From the NCBI RefSeq assembly GCF_900110245.1, contig NZ_FOCZ01000002.1:248001-312000 (forward strand): 64,000 nucleotides of DNA, written 5' to 3'. The notes beneath the pieces are model-generated. The model saw only the letters and a list, made by a program, of their open reading frames with translations. It was not told where the DNA came from and searched no databases. The position numbers were made by a program, and so were the translations under genes. This DNA is from Niastella yeongjuensis. Lineage in GTDB: Bacteria > Bacteroidota > Bacteroidia > Chitinophagales > Chitinophagaceae. This document shows positions 28,001-35,952 of the stretch, one piece after another (position 1 is the stretch's first letter; the number at the start of each line of letters is the position of its first letter).

Positions 28001-28042
28001 ATTCCCAAAACTATTACTGTTGGGCTTAGCCTTGGTTTCTAA
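25040..28042 (+). CDS. SusC/RagA-family TonB-linked outer-membrane transporter (pair 1)
   Basis: A 1000-residue outer-membrane importer. Signal peptide MRKILMLLCGMLLLYGQLLA; a carboxypeptidase-regulatory-like beta domain at about 24-100 (TISGKVTDESGNPLPNVSI); a TonB-box-like segment (MSEVVIVAYGTQKKKELTG); the plug (QILIRG-type TILIRGMSSITASN; LKDAAAGSLYGSRAANGVII); and a C-terminal barrel ending TITVGLSLGF. It is 24 bases upstream of a SusD-like gene. Such pairs import oligosaccharides, peptides or other large nutrients with energy from TonB. No glycoside hydrolase, sigma/anti-sigma or hybrid two-component gene is adjacent, so the substrate cannot be inferred. Confidence 0.93.
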   Translation: MRKILMLLCGMLLLYGQLLAQTKTISGKVTDESGNPLPNVSITLKGSSQGTTSKQDGTYSLNVPADVKVLVFSSVGMISQEIAVGSSSTISAVLKATTGSMSEVVIVAYGTQKKKELTGVVATIKAPDIESKPFSSVDKILQGQIPGLQSVASSGTPGAAQTILIRGMSSITASNAPLWVIDGIIINTGDVSRLTTTANLLSTLNPNDIESISVLKDAAAGSLYGSRAANGVIIVTTKKGRAGKTRYRLDTEIGSNKIAYENDKYKPLNAQQYFDITREGLVNLGGRTDSVINAMLKGLGEGNGNDFNWYEAVKRTGKQQQYNLSAEGGNEKTTFYLSGGYFLQEGSTINSKLDRTTGSVRITHKGSDRFTLGFNMTGGYTNQRAPLNGGAFGNPVLTSMFMVPSYSPYNSDGTYNLPNGTLGGLHNVIALSEIDKRLLREIGLRSNLFAEYKILENLKFRTSLSGDLNLLEEDQYNNPLHGDGLGVGGRAYSYYTRYFNRLWTNTIDYQQLLSKAYNVSMNLQVGYESQKSSGYQNSVQTQIFPTNLSMTMPSVGASPVTAAATLSDYSFVSQFSSVNFNMDDKYILSGSFRRDGSSKFGANNKYGNFWSIGASWNLDKEKFIEHIDFISQLKLRASYGVNGNAGIGNYDWFKLYGYGYNYNQGPGSAPSNVGDSNLTWELNKPFNVGIDVGVLQNRISLSVDYYTRKSEDLLLDMPLSLTTGFNKVTRNVGSMENKGIEIALHGIPVRTKDFQWDVDFNYARNKNKILSLPDGQDIITASVYMLRQGSSIQSFYMREYAGVDPANGDPLWYTDGTHQTTTNNYAAATRSIVGNSLPKYFGSFTNTFRYKQFTLDAQLYYSMGNYVQDLWGSYYVGAGNAPSFNKVNRVLNRWTKPGDATDIPKYIYNGNKQFQSVSTFYLNKADFIRLRNIQLGYSLPASLASKAKLGSALLYVRGTNLFTWVKDDNLPFDPEQGSSSQANLNVFIPKTITVGLSLGF

Positions 28043-28066
28043 CATCAACAACCTAATTTATTTACT

Positions 28067-29503
28067 ATGAAATCTATATCTAATTATAAAGTGTTATGGC
28101 TGGCTGTGTTAGTGGCCACCTTTGTTTCCTGTAAAAAGAGTTTTCTGGAGATCAATCCTCCAACCTCGGTAGCGCCTGAAGAGGCATTAAAAACGGAATC
28201 TGATCTGCAGGTGGCTTTGCGTGGTATGTATGCGGGGTTGCGTACAGGTATGTCAATTGGAACTACCAGTTATGCTGCCGATGCCTTTGGCAGAACCATT
28301 CCCGTAATTGGTGATGTGATGTCTGATAATGCGTATCAAACAACTCCCAATGGGAACCGGTACACCGCGTATAATGGTTATACATTCATTGCCTCCGATG
28401 CAAATGCCCTGGGCCTTTGGGGGTCTTTGTATCTGGTGATCTTAAGAGCTAATAACATCATCAATGCCGATGTGGCTACCAGTGACAATGTGAAACAGTA
28501 TAAGGGGGAGGCCTATGCGGTTCGCGCATTGTGTTATTTTACGCTGGTACGCTATTATGCAAGGCCTTATACTGATGATCCCGGTAAGCTGGGTGTGCCC
28601 ATCGTTACGGTTTACGATGCTAATAGCAAACCCACGCGCAATAAAATTTCAGAAGTGTATACGCTTATACAAAACGATCTTACCCAGGCTTATACCCTGA
28701 TGACGAAATTTACCAATTCATCCCAGTTTAGTAAATATGCAGCCCAGGCGTTACTGGCAAAAGTTTACTTAAATATGGGTGACATGGACAATGCTAAAAC
28801 TGCTGCGCTGGATGTAATCAACAGCGGTCCATTCAAATTAGTAGGAGCTGCGGATTATGTATCGTATTGGGCTGACCCCGGTATACGCACCGATAAACTG
28901 GAAACCCTGTTTGAAGTTTCATCTGATGCGGTTAGTAACCTGGGTACCGATGCCCTGGCTTATTTATACAGTCAGGCAGGTGGTTATGGCGATTTCTTTG
29001 TTTCCGATACCCTGTATAATTTATTTGGCACTAATGACGTAAGAAAGGGATTGTATCCCAAAGGAACCCGCCAGGGCGGGGCCACCGGTTATTTTATCAA
29101 TAAATATCCCGCCATCAGTAACGATCGCAGCGATACCAAGGTATTACGCCTGAGTGACGTGTACCTGATAGCAGCAGAAGCTTCCGCAGGCACTAATGAA
29201 ACAGATGCTCGTAGCTATGTAAACGCTGTTACAAGCCGCAGAGGCGCCAATGCAATTGTTTCTACAGGAACTGATCTGTATAACGATATTATAATTGAAC
29301 GTAGAAAAGAACTGGCCTTTGAAGGCGATCGTTATCCAGACCTGCAACGGCTGAAACGTGACCTTGTACGCAACGCTAATTATCCCGCTACAGCAAGGTC
29401 AATCCCTTATTCTAATTTCAGAAGGGTGTTGCCGATACCACAAACTGAGATTGATGCCAACCCGAACATAAAATCACAACAGAATGATGGCTATCAACCG
29501 TAA
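28067..29503 (+). CDS. SusD/RagB-family nutrient-binding lipoprotein (pair 1)
   Basis: A 478-residue surface lipoprotein, the lid of the SusCD complex. The N-terminus has a lipobox (ATFVSC, lipidated Cys at about residue 22). SusD hallmarks are the LWGSLYLVILRANNIINADV block, GEAYAVRALCYFTLVRYYAR, the TPR-like helices (AQALLAKVYLNMGDMDNAKT), and the C-terminal IIERRKELAFEGDRYPDLQR and IPQTEIDANPNIKSQQNDGY blocks. It follows its SusC partner directly, and a strong terminator ends the two-gene unit. Confidence 0.93.
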   Translation: MKSISNYKVLWLAVLVATFVSCKKSFLEINPPTSVAPEEALKTESDLQVALRGMYAGLRTGMSIGTTSYAADAFGRTIPVIGDVMSDNAYQTTPNGNRYTAYNGYTFIASDANALGLWGSLYLVILRANNIINADVATSDNVKQYKGEAYAVRALCYFTLVRYYARPYTDDPGKLGVPIVTVYDANSKPTRNKISEVYTLIQNDLTQAYTLMTKFTNSSQFSKYAAQALLAKVYLNMGDMDNAKTAALDVINSGPFKLVGAADYVSYWADPGIRTDKLETLFEVSSDAVSNLGTDALAYLYSQAGGYGDFFVSDTLYNLFGTNDVRKGLYPKGTRQGGATGYFINKYPAISNDRSDTKVLRLSDVYLIAAEASAGTNETDARSYVNAVTSRRGANAIVSTGTDLYNDIIIERRKELAFEGDRYPDLQRLKRDLVRNANYPATARSIPYSNFRRVLPIPQTEIDANPNIKSQQNDGYQP

Positions 29504-29530
29504 TTAATTATCAAATAGTGTTGAATACAG

Positions 29531-29567
29531 GCGGGGCTGACCTATTGGGTCAGCCCCGCTTCTTTTT
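29531..29567 (+). terminator. Terminator after SusD gene (pair 1)
   Basis: A perfect 12-bp GC-rich stem (GCGGGGCTGACC with its complement), 5-base loop, then TTCTTTTTG. Confidence 0.9.
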
Positions 29568-30026
29568 GATGTGGTCAGATGCTTTCCGACTTTAAATTGT
29601 ATTTACTACATATTTCCCCTGCTTTAGAAAAGTTTTTTATTTTATTTCCTACCTATATCGGTTTTTTATTGCCTGTTACCTGCTGACAATTTATCATATA
29701 CCCCTTTAATATTGATCCAGTCCTTACCTTTGACCCCCCTACCGTTAACCTTGCAGGATGTACTAGCGCTATTTCGGTAATTGTTTTTGATCAATATCTT
29801 TTATGAAAGATCAATAAGGCAATACCGGGAACGTCCTGATAAACCGTTACTAAACCATTAAGTTCTTGATGCAGGAAAATATCGTGACCCGGTGTACGAT
29901 CCGGTCATGGTAAGATCATGTATGATAGATACATTCAGTTGCAGCGCTCTTGTGGTTTAATTATCCTTCTTTTGACTGTTATTTTGTTATTCACTGTTAT
30001 AACCTATATAATAAATACTAACTCCG
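29568..30026. other. Leader region before the second SusC gene
   Basis: About 460 bases without a credible gene. It contains the promoter box at 29725-29732 and an imperfect dyad GACCCGG...CCGGTC near 29885-29908. The predicted 5' leader of about 290 nt is long enough for post-transcriptional control, but no known riboswitch is recognised. Confidence 0.4.
29725..29732 (+). promoter_or_regulatory. -7 promoter box for SusCD pair 2 (TACCTTTG)
   Basis: Exact TAnnTTTG match in the intergenic region about 295 bases before the SusC ATG at 30027. Confidence 0.5.
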
Positions 30027-33000
30027 ATGAGAAAGCTCCTTATGTCCCTATGGTGCAGTTTATTGCTCCTTTCAGGGGACCTCATTGCCCAAACGCGTAC
30101 CCTAACCGGCAAAGTAACTGATGCCAACGGCAAACCCGTAGCCAATGCTTCTGTTGTTGTTAAAGGAACAAAAGTGGGTACTATCACGGATACCGATGGA
30201 TCGTATTCCCTGAATGTACCTGTAGGAGCCAAAATGCTTATCATTTCTTCCATTAATATGCAGCCGGAAGAAATTAAGCTTGGCACCGTGACAGATTACA
30301 GTCTCACCCTGAAGCCGCTGGAAGAATCGATGGATGAAGTGGTTATAGTAGGGTATAACACCATTGCCAAACGGTCATTAACGGGTTCGGTAAGTAAAGT
30401 GAACGGCGACGCAATGTTGAACAGACCTGTAATGAGCTTCGATCAGGCCCTTACCGGTAAGGCCGCCGGAGTGCAGGTAAATACCTCTTCGGGATTACCT
30501 GGTGATGATGTAGTCATTCGCATAAGAGGTGGAGCTTCCATCTCCATGGGCGGTAATCCACTGATTGTATTGGATGGTGTACCCATCACGCAGGGTAATC
30601 AACAGGAGCTGTATAATAAGTACAATGCACTGGCCGAATTAAACCCAGCCGATATTGAAAGTATCGAGGTATTGAAAGATGCTTCCGCCACTGCCATTTA
30701 TGGTTCACGCGGATCAGCAGGCGTATTGCTCATCACCACCAAAAAAGGGAAGGCCGGACAAAGCAACCTCACCTATGATAATTATGTAGGGTTCAATGAA
30801 GCCGCGCGTAAACTGAAAGTATTGAATGGAGCCGATTATAATAACACCATCAATAAGTTAAAGACCAATGCCGGGTTAGCGCCCTCCGCTTTTTGGGGCG
30901 ATATAGATAATGATGGGAAAATAGACACAGTCAATACCGACTGGCAAAAAGAAGTGCTTCACAAGGGCCTGGTACAAAATCACAACCTGGCTGTAAGCGG
31001 CGGTTCTCAAAGAACTACTTATTTCGCTTCGGTGAATTATAATGAAAACCAGAGTTACATTGAATCGGTTTCGCAAAAAAGAGGATCGGCCCGGTTGAAT
31101 ATAACCTCAAAAGTTACAGACTGGTTACAGATAGGGGTCAATACACAATATTCCCGAACAAAGATCAGTAACCTGGGCTCAGGGGTGGGAACTTCTTATT
31201 CAGGTTTTCCCTTTGGTCCCTTAACCGCTTTGCCCAACATTCCGGTAATGGGCCCTGATGGAAATTATTATACAGGCATTGGCGGAAATACCAGCGTTAC
31301 CAGCTATCAAACACCTAACCCCGAAGCGGTGACGCAATTGAATTATGAAGATCGTGATGCCCGCCGTTTTATTGGTAGCGCCTTTGGCGAGCTGCAACTG
31401 ATAAAAGGACTTAAGTTTAAAAGCCAGGTAAACGTTGATTATTCAAGTGCCTTCATCGATGCATTCTGGGATAAAGAAATTGGTGATGGATCAGGCACGG
31501 GCGGTATACGGCAATTGGATGATAATGTAAAAAACACCTGGAGCTGGTTCAATACCTTAAATTATAACCGGCAAATTGGCGCCGATCATGAACTGAATGT
31601 ATTGGCGGGCACGGAATATACCCGTCGTACCAGCTCATTCGTTTACACTTTTGGGGCGGGCATCAACAATCCCGATCTGCTGATGATCAATGACGCCAAC
31701 TACCAGGAAACAGGCGGTGGCAGTGGAATGGATAAAGTAGATGATGGCCTGGCTTCTTATTTTGGTTCTGTCAATTACGGGTTCAGAAAAAAATACCTGG
31801 CAACCTTCAATTTTAGAACAGATGCCGATAGCCGTTTTGGAAAAGACAACCGGTGGGGCTACTTTCCTTCAGGGTCGCTGGCCTGGCGGGTAACCGAGGA
31901 AGATTTTATGCGCCCCTGTCAATTTGTGAACGATTTGAAGTTACGCGCCAGTTATGGTGTAACCGGTAACTCGAACATTGGTTATTTTCCGGCGCAAAGG
32001 TCGTTTGCCCCCGACACTTATGGCGACATTGCATTGATCACCCTACAAAACCCCGGCAATGCTGATTTACGCTGGGAGCGGCATTTACAATTCGACGCAG
32101 GCATAGACGCCGTATTGTGGAAGAACACCAGTGTTACGGTGGACTTTTATAATCGTAGAACCCTGGATCTTATACTAAACAACCCGGTACTGGCTACGCT
32201 TGGCTTCCCCTACAGTATTCGTGCAGAAAACGTGGGTAAACTGCAAAGCCGGGGTATTGAACTGGCTGTAAGTACACCGGTACTGCACAGAGGAAATTTT
32301 AACTGGAACATTAATTTCAATGCGGCCTGGAATAAAACGAAAGTGATCGCTACCAATAGTATGGGTGATGACCTGTATGACAACAACGATGCTACCGCCC
32401 AGTTTTCCATTGCCCGGCCAGGGCAACCGCTGGGAGTTTTTTATCTCATCCGCTGGGCCGGTGTAAATCCTGCCAATGGCCTTCCTACGTTTTTAGATAT
32501 AAACGGCAATCAAAAGCAATATGACCGGGCTAATGCAACCACGCCCTGGACCCTGGTTAAGGATGGCAGCGCCACATCAGCGATCGGGTCAACAGACCGG
32601 GTGGTATTGAAAGATAATTCACCTTATCCAAAGATCTATGGCGGTATAACACAAACATTCAATTACCTCAGGTTTGATGCAAGCCTCGATCTGCAATATG
32701 CACTTGGGTTTTATGTATATAACCAAACCAAGCAAAACCTGATGGCATATGGCAACTCAAGGAACAAATCGGAGGACATACTCGATGCCTGGACGAAAGC
32801 AGGTGAAAATACAAATGTGCCCCGCCTCTATTGGAACGATAACTTCTGGACGAATACAGCAAGCACCCGCTGGCTGGAAAAAGGTGATTTTTTACGGATC
32901 CGCAATGTGCAAATTGGTTACACACTGCCCAAAACAATTACAGAGAGAATCAAGGTTAGCAGAGTACGCTTTTTTGTACAGGGCAGTAACCTGTATACAT

Positions 33001-33128
33001 TTACCGGTTATACCGGCATTGATCCTGAAGCCAATAGTGTAGGGCAAACCAACATCGGTTTGGGCATCGACAAGCTCAGACCTTATCTTTCCCGTACTTA
33101 TACAATGGGTATTAACCTGGGCTTATAA
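30027..33128 (+). CDS. SusC/RagA-family TonB-linked outer-membrane transporter (pair 2)
   Basis: A 1033-residue outer-membrane importer with the same layout as the upstream copy: signal peptide ending near LIAQ; carboxypeptidase-regulatory-like domain (TLTGKVTDANGKPVANASVV); TonB-box-like MDEVVIVGYNTIAKRSLTGS; plug (DVVIRIRGGASISMGGNPLI; LKDASATAIYGSRGSAGVLL); and a large barrel ending YTMGINLGL. By eye the two SusC sequences are clearly diverged, so they probably take different substrates rather than being a recent tandem duplication. It precedes its SusD partner by 26 bases. Confidence 0.93.
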   Translation: MRKLLMSLWCSLLLLSGDLIAQTRTLTGKVTDANGKPVANASVVVKGTKVGTITDTDGSYSLNVPVGAKMLIISSINMQPEEIKLGTVTDYSLTLKPLEESMDEVVIVGYNTIAKRSLTGSVSKVNGDAMLNRPVMSFDQALTGKAAGVQVNTSSGLPGDDVVIRIRGGASISMGGNPLIVLDGVPITQGNQQELYNKYNALAELNPADIESIEVLKDASATAIYGSRGSAGVLLITTKKGKAGQSNLTYDNYVGFNEAARKLKVLNGADYNNTINKLKTNAGLAPSAFWGDIDNDGKIDTVNTDWQKEVLHKGLVQNHNLAVSGGSQRTTYFASVNYNENQSYIESVSQKRGSARLNITSKVTDWLQIGVNTQYSRTKISNLGSGVGTSYSGFPFGPLTALPNIPVMGPDGNYYTGIGGNTSVTSYQTPNPEAVTQLNYEDRDARRFIGSAFGELQLIKGLKFKSQVNVDYSSAFIDAFWDKEIGDGSGTGGIRQLDDNVKNTWSWFNTLNYNRQIGADHELNVLAGTEYTRRTSSFVYTFGAGINNPDLLMINDANYQETGGGSGMDKVDDGLASYFGSVNYGFRKKYLATFNFRTDADSRFGKDNRWGYFPSGSLAWRVTEEDFMRPCQFVNDLKLRASYGVTGNSNIGYFPAQRSFAPDTYGDIALITLQNPGNADLRWERHLQFDAGIDAVLWKNTSVTVDFYNRRTLDLILNNPVLATLGFPYSIRAENVGKLQSRGIELAVSTPVLHRGNFNWNINFNAAWNKTKVIATNSMGDDLYDNNDATAQFSIARPGQPLGVFYLIRWAGVNPANGLPTFLDINGNQKQYDRANATTPWTLVKDGSATSAIGSTDRVVLKDNSPYPKIYGGITQTFNYLRFDASLDLQYALGFYVYNQTKQNLMAYGNSRNKSEDILDAWTKAGENTNVPRLYWNDNFWTNTASTRWLEKGDFLRIRNVQIGYTLPKTITERIKVSRVRFFVQGSNLYTFTGYTGIDPEANSVGQTNIGLGIDKLRPYLSRTYTMGINLGL

Positions 33129-33154
33129 GCCGGTATTGCATTAAAGACCTAAAA

Positions 33155-34645
33155 TTGAAAATAGTTATGCGACATATAGTTTCTGGTTTATTGTTAATAG
33201 CTATCGCTGGCAGCTCCTGTCAGAAGAAAGTGCTCGATATCAAATCGCAGGACCTGATCCTCGCCGATTCTGCCTTTACCACACCCGAAAAGATTGAAGC
33301 TGCTACCCTTGCCGGTTACGATGGATTACAAAATCCTGAATTTTTAGCCGGACGGGCTTTAATTTATGTAGACGTGATGGGTGAAGATGTATATGACCGG
33401 AACCAGGCTTTCGGTGACCTGCCACGGTATGGCCTGCTTTCGAATAGTTCTATTGCCCAAAATGTTTGGATGGCAGGGTATGATGCCATTGGAAGGGCTA
33501 ACAGGGCCATTGCTGGTATTACGGCTAACAGCAGTAAACTCACCGCTGCTAAAGCAAAAGCACTGATAGGTGAATGCAAATTCATAAGAGCAGTGGCTAA
33601 CTTTTATCTGGTTAACTTTTTTGCACAACCCTATAATTTTACGGCCGATGCATCACACCCCGGTATTCCATTAATAACAACGAGCTATATTGTAAATGAT
33701 CCGGATGCCAATAAGCCAAGGTCAAGTGTAGATGCTGTGTATACAGCTATCATAAATGATTTTACAGATGCGTTGGCCGATTTACCAACGAATTATCCTG
33801 CTTCCTCCGATAGCACTTATAATAAGAAGACGCGTGGCACCAGGGCCTCTGCTTCTGCTTTCCTGTCGCGTGTTTATTTGTATAAAGGTGATTATGCCAA
33901 TGCCAAAAAGTATGCGCAGGATGTGATCAATGGAATGTATGGCACCTTTGCTTTAAACAGTACTGTCAATGGCGCCTTTGGCCCCGGTCATTACGAAACC
34001 AGTGAAGCCGTTTGGTCAATACCTGCCAGCATAACTGATAATGCGAGTACCAATTATTCATTGCCGCAGCATTATTCTCCTTTTGGAACAAGAGCCGATA
34101 TTGCCGTTTCCAGCACTTTCCTGAATGTGGCCACCAATCCTTACTTTGCCCTGGATGATAAAAGAAGAAGTATGATCATTGCCGGACCAGGTACTTTAAG
34201 TGCACTTAAATTCACGAACAAATATCCGGATGTAGCTACCCGGGCCGACTGGGCACCTGTTATCCGGTATGCAGAAGTGTTATTGACCTATGCAGAAGCG
34301 CAGGCTCGTACCGCTACTGGTATAGATGCTGATGCCATTGATAAATTGAACCAGGTAAGAAACCGCGCCCTGGTTTCCCAGTTACCCTATACGATAGCCA
34401 GCTTTACCAGTAAAGACGATTTGATCGATCATATATTGGGCGAACGTCGCATTGAACTGGCTTTTGAAGGTCACCGTTTCTGGGACCTGATGCGGATAAA
34501 AGCTGCTGTTACCAATAAGTACGATAGTGATGGACAAAAGAAATTACCTGTTCAGCCATTTGGGGCCCCAAAGAACGTCTTCCCCATTCCACAGCTGGAA
34601 GTAGATAAAAGCAAAAAGGTACTGGAGCAAAATGATGGGTATTGA
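33155..34645 (+). CDS. SusD/RagB-family nutrient-binding lipoprotein (pair 2)
   Basis: A 496-residue surface lipoprotein. Lipobox IAGSSC gives lipidation at about residue 23. SusD blocks: NVWMAGYDAIGRANRAIAGI, GECKFIRAVANFYLVNFFAQ, SAFLSRVYLYKGDYANAKKY, VIRYAEVLLTYAEAQA, ILGERRIELAFEGHRFWDLM, and VFPIPQLEVDKSKKVLEQND at the end. It binds substrate over the SusC barrel. A bidirectional hairpin lies between its stop and the convergent TlpA-like gene. Confidence 0.93.
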   Translation: MKIVMRHIVSGLLLIAIAGSSCQKKVLDIKSQDLILADSAFTTPEKIEAATLAGYDGLQNPEFLAGRALIYVDVMGEDVYDRNQAFGDLPRYGLLSNSSIAQNVWMAGYDAIGRANRAIAGITANSSKLTAAKAKALIGECKFIRAVANFYLVNFFAQPYNFTADASHPGIPLITTSYIVNDPDANKPRSSVDAVYTAIINDFTDALADLPTNYPASSDSTYNKKTRGTRASASAFLSRVYLYKGDYANAKKYAQDVINGMYGTFALNSTVNGAFGPGHYETSEAVWSIPASITDNASTNYSLPQHYSPFGTRADIAVSSTFLNVATNPYFALDDKRRSMIIAGPGTLSALKFTNKYPDVATRADWAPVIRYAEVLLTYAEAQARTATGIDADAIDKLNQVRNRALVSQLPYTIASFTSKDDLIDHILGERRIELAFEGHRFWDLMRIKAAVTNKYDSDGQKKLPVQPFGAPKNVFPIPQLEVDKSKKVLEQNDGY

Positions 34646-34670
34646 TGATTAGATACTAAGTATAAAAATG

Positions 34671-34704
34671 AAACGTCCCGACATTAGCCGGGACGTTTTG
34701 CTTT
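34671..34704. terminator. Hairpin terminator between SusD and TlpA-like genes
   Basis: A perfect 10-bp stem AAACGTCCCG/CGGGACGTTT (34671-34680 with 34689-34698), 8-base loop, short T-run. It can serve both convergent genes. Confidence 0.8.
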
Positions 34705-34728
34705 ATACAACTTAAAGCACTATGAAAG

Positions 34729-35931
34729 TTATTTCAGAAATATTTCGTGTAATTTATTTTCGAGCTCTTCGCCGCGTAAACCCTCACCAATCACATTGCC
34801 TTCCGGATCGATCAATACATTATAAGGGATGCCGGTGAAACCAAAGACAGTTACCGCTTTGCTGTCCCAGAATGCGAGGTCGCTCACATGTGTCCATTTT
34901 AACTGATCTTCTTGAATCGCCTGCAACCAGTTTTCTTTCTTTTTATCGAGCGATACGCCCAGGATGGTGAAGTTCTTGTCTTTGTATTTATTGAACGCAG
35001 CCACTACATTTGGGTTTTCAGCCCGGCAGGGTTGACACCAGCTTGCCCAGAAATCAACCAGCAGATACTTTCCTTTGAAGTTTGAAATGGAAACCTTTTT
35101 GCCATTTACATCGGGTAAGGTCAATTCAGGTGCTTTCTTTCCAACCCAGGCATTTTGTTGTTCCTGCTGCGCTCTTATTTTTTCAACCTGCTCTTTGTAA
35201 GCGTTGTAACGCTTTTTCATTTCTGCCAGGTTTGAATCGCCATTGTACTTTTGCGTTAAGTTGTTGAGAGCAGTTTCAAACTCGGTTTGAGGCAGGGTTT
35301 TCGCTGAACGGCCCAATACAAAGGCTGCCACTACGGGTTGGCTTACATCACCCATCATGCGCTTCATATATTCGTTCAACTCATTTAATGCGGCATTCTT
35401 TTGGTTGGTAAGGTTGAGCAGGGTGCTATCGGGTGCGCCAATGCGTTTAAGGCTATCCAGTTTGTTCATGGTTTGCTCGGCACTTACACTTTTAACATCG
35501 TAAGTGAAAATAAAATCCTGTAACTCCCGGCTGGCTACAGAGCCGGCCACGGTATAGAATTTTTCATTGGCCATATCGATATCAACAGTAATGTTGGGAG
35601 CATCATTCACCAGGGGAACCATGGGGCCATCGGACACTACCAGGTTATACATGCCTACATTGGGGGCCTGACCTTTTAATGTGTAGGATCTTTTTTCAGC
35701 CGAAACAGTCACTGAATCCAGTTGAACGGGTGGCAGGTCACCACCAAATGGCACTTCATACAGAAATAAGGTTACCATTCCATTTTTAACTGCATGCGGG
35801 TACATCTTGGCTACTTTATCAAGATTGGCAATATTGCCGGTTACCTCTAGTGTGCCCTTCTCTTTAGCGCCACAGGCACACACCGTAACCATTACTATGA
35901 TCGGCAATAGCCAGTTCGAAAATCGTTTCAT
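34729..35931 (-). CDS. TlpA-like thiol-disulfide oxidoreductase lipoprotein with DUF4369
   Basis: A 400-residue lipoprotein. Signal peptide with a lipobox (MVTVCAC, Cys about residue 20). Residues about 25-125 match DUF4369-type beta-rich domains of this phylum (LEVTGNIANLD; SYTLKGQAPNVGMYNLVVSD), then a helical linker, and a C-terminal thioredoxin fold from about residue 265 (GKKAPELTLPDVNGKKVSIS; YLLVDFWASWCQPCRAENP with an active-site CxxC; cis-Pro region GFTGIPYNVLIDPEG). Such proteins reduce or oxidise periplasmic disulfides, often for cytochrome c or other protein maturation. It lies 21 bases after gatB on the same strand. Confidence 0.9.
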   Translation of the reverse strand: MKRFSNWLLPIIVMVTVCACGAKEKGTLEVTGNIANLDKVAKMYPHAVKNGMVTLFLYEVPFGGDLPPVQLDSVTVSAEKRSYTLKGQAPNVGMYNLVVSDGPMVPLVNDAPNITVDIDMANEKFYTVAGSVASRELQDFIFTYDVKSVSAEQTMNKLDSLKRIGAPDSTLLNLTNQKNAALNELNEYMKRMMGDVSQPVVAAFVLGRSAKTLPQTEFETALNNLTQKYNGDSNLAEMKKRYNAYKEQVEKIRAQQEQQNAWVGKKAPELTLPDVNGKKVSISNFKGKYLLVDFWASWCQPCRAENPNVVAAFNKYKDKNFTILGVSLDKKKENWLQAIQEDQLKWTHVSDLAFWDSKAVTVFGFTGIPYNVLIDPEGNVIGEGLRGEELENKLHEIFLK

Positions 35932-35952
35932 CTATGTGGTTTTTGTTTATAG

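Noticed and set aside
29531-29560. Possible tmRNA or structured RNA end (GGGGCTGACC)
   Set aside because: It is simply one arm of a perfect Rho-independent terminator; no tRNA-like domain is present.
29918-30121. 67-codon plus-strand ORF overlapping the SusC start
   Set aside because: It is out of frame with the signal peptide of the SusC gene and has no support of its own.
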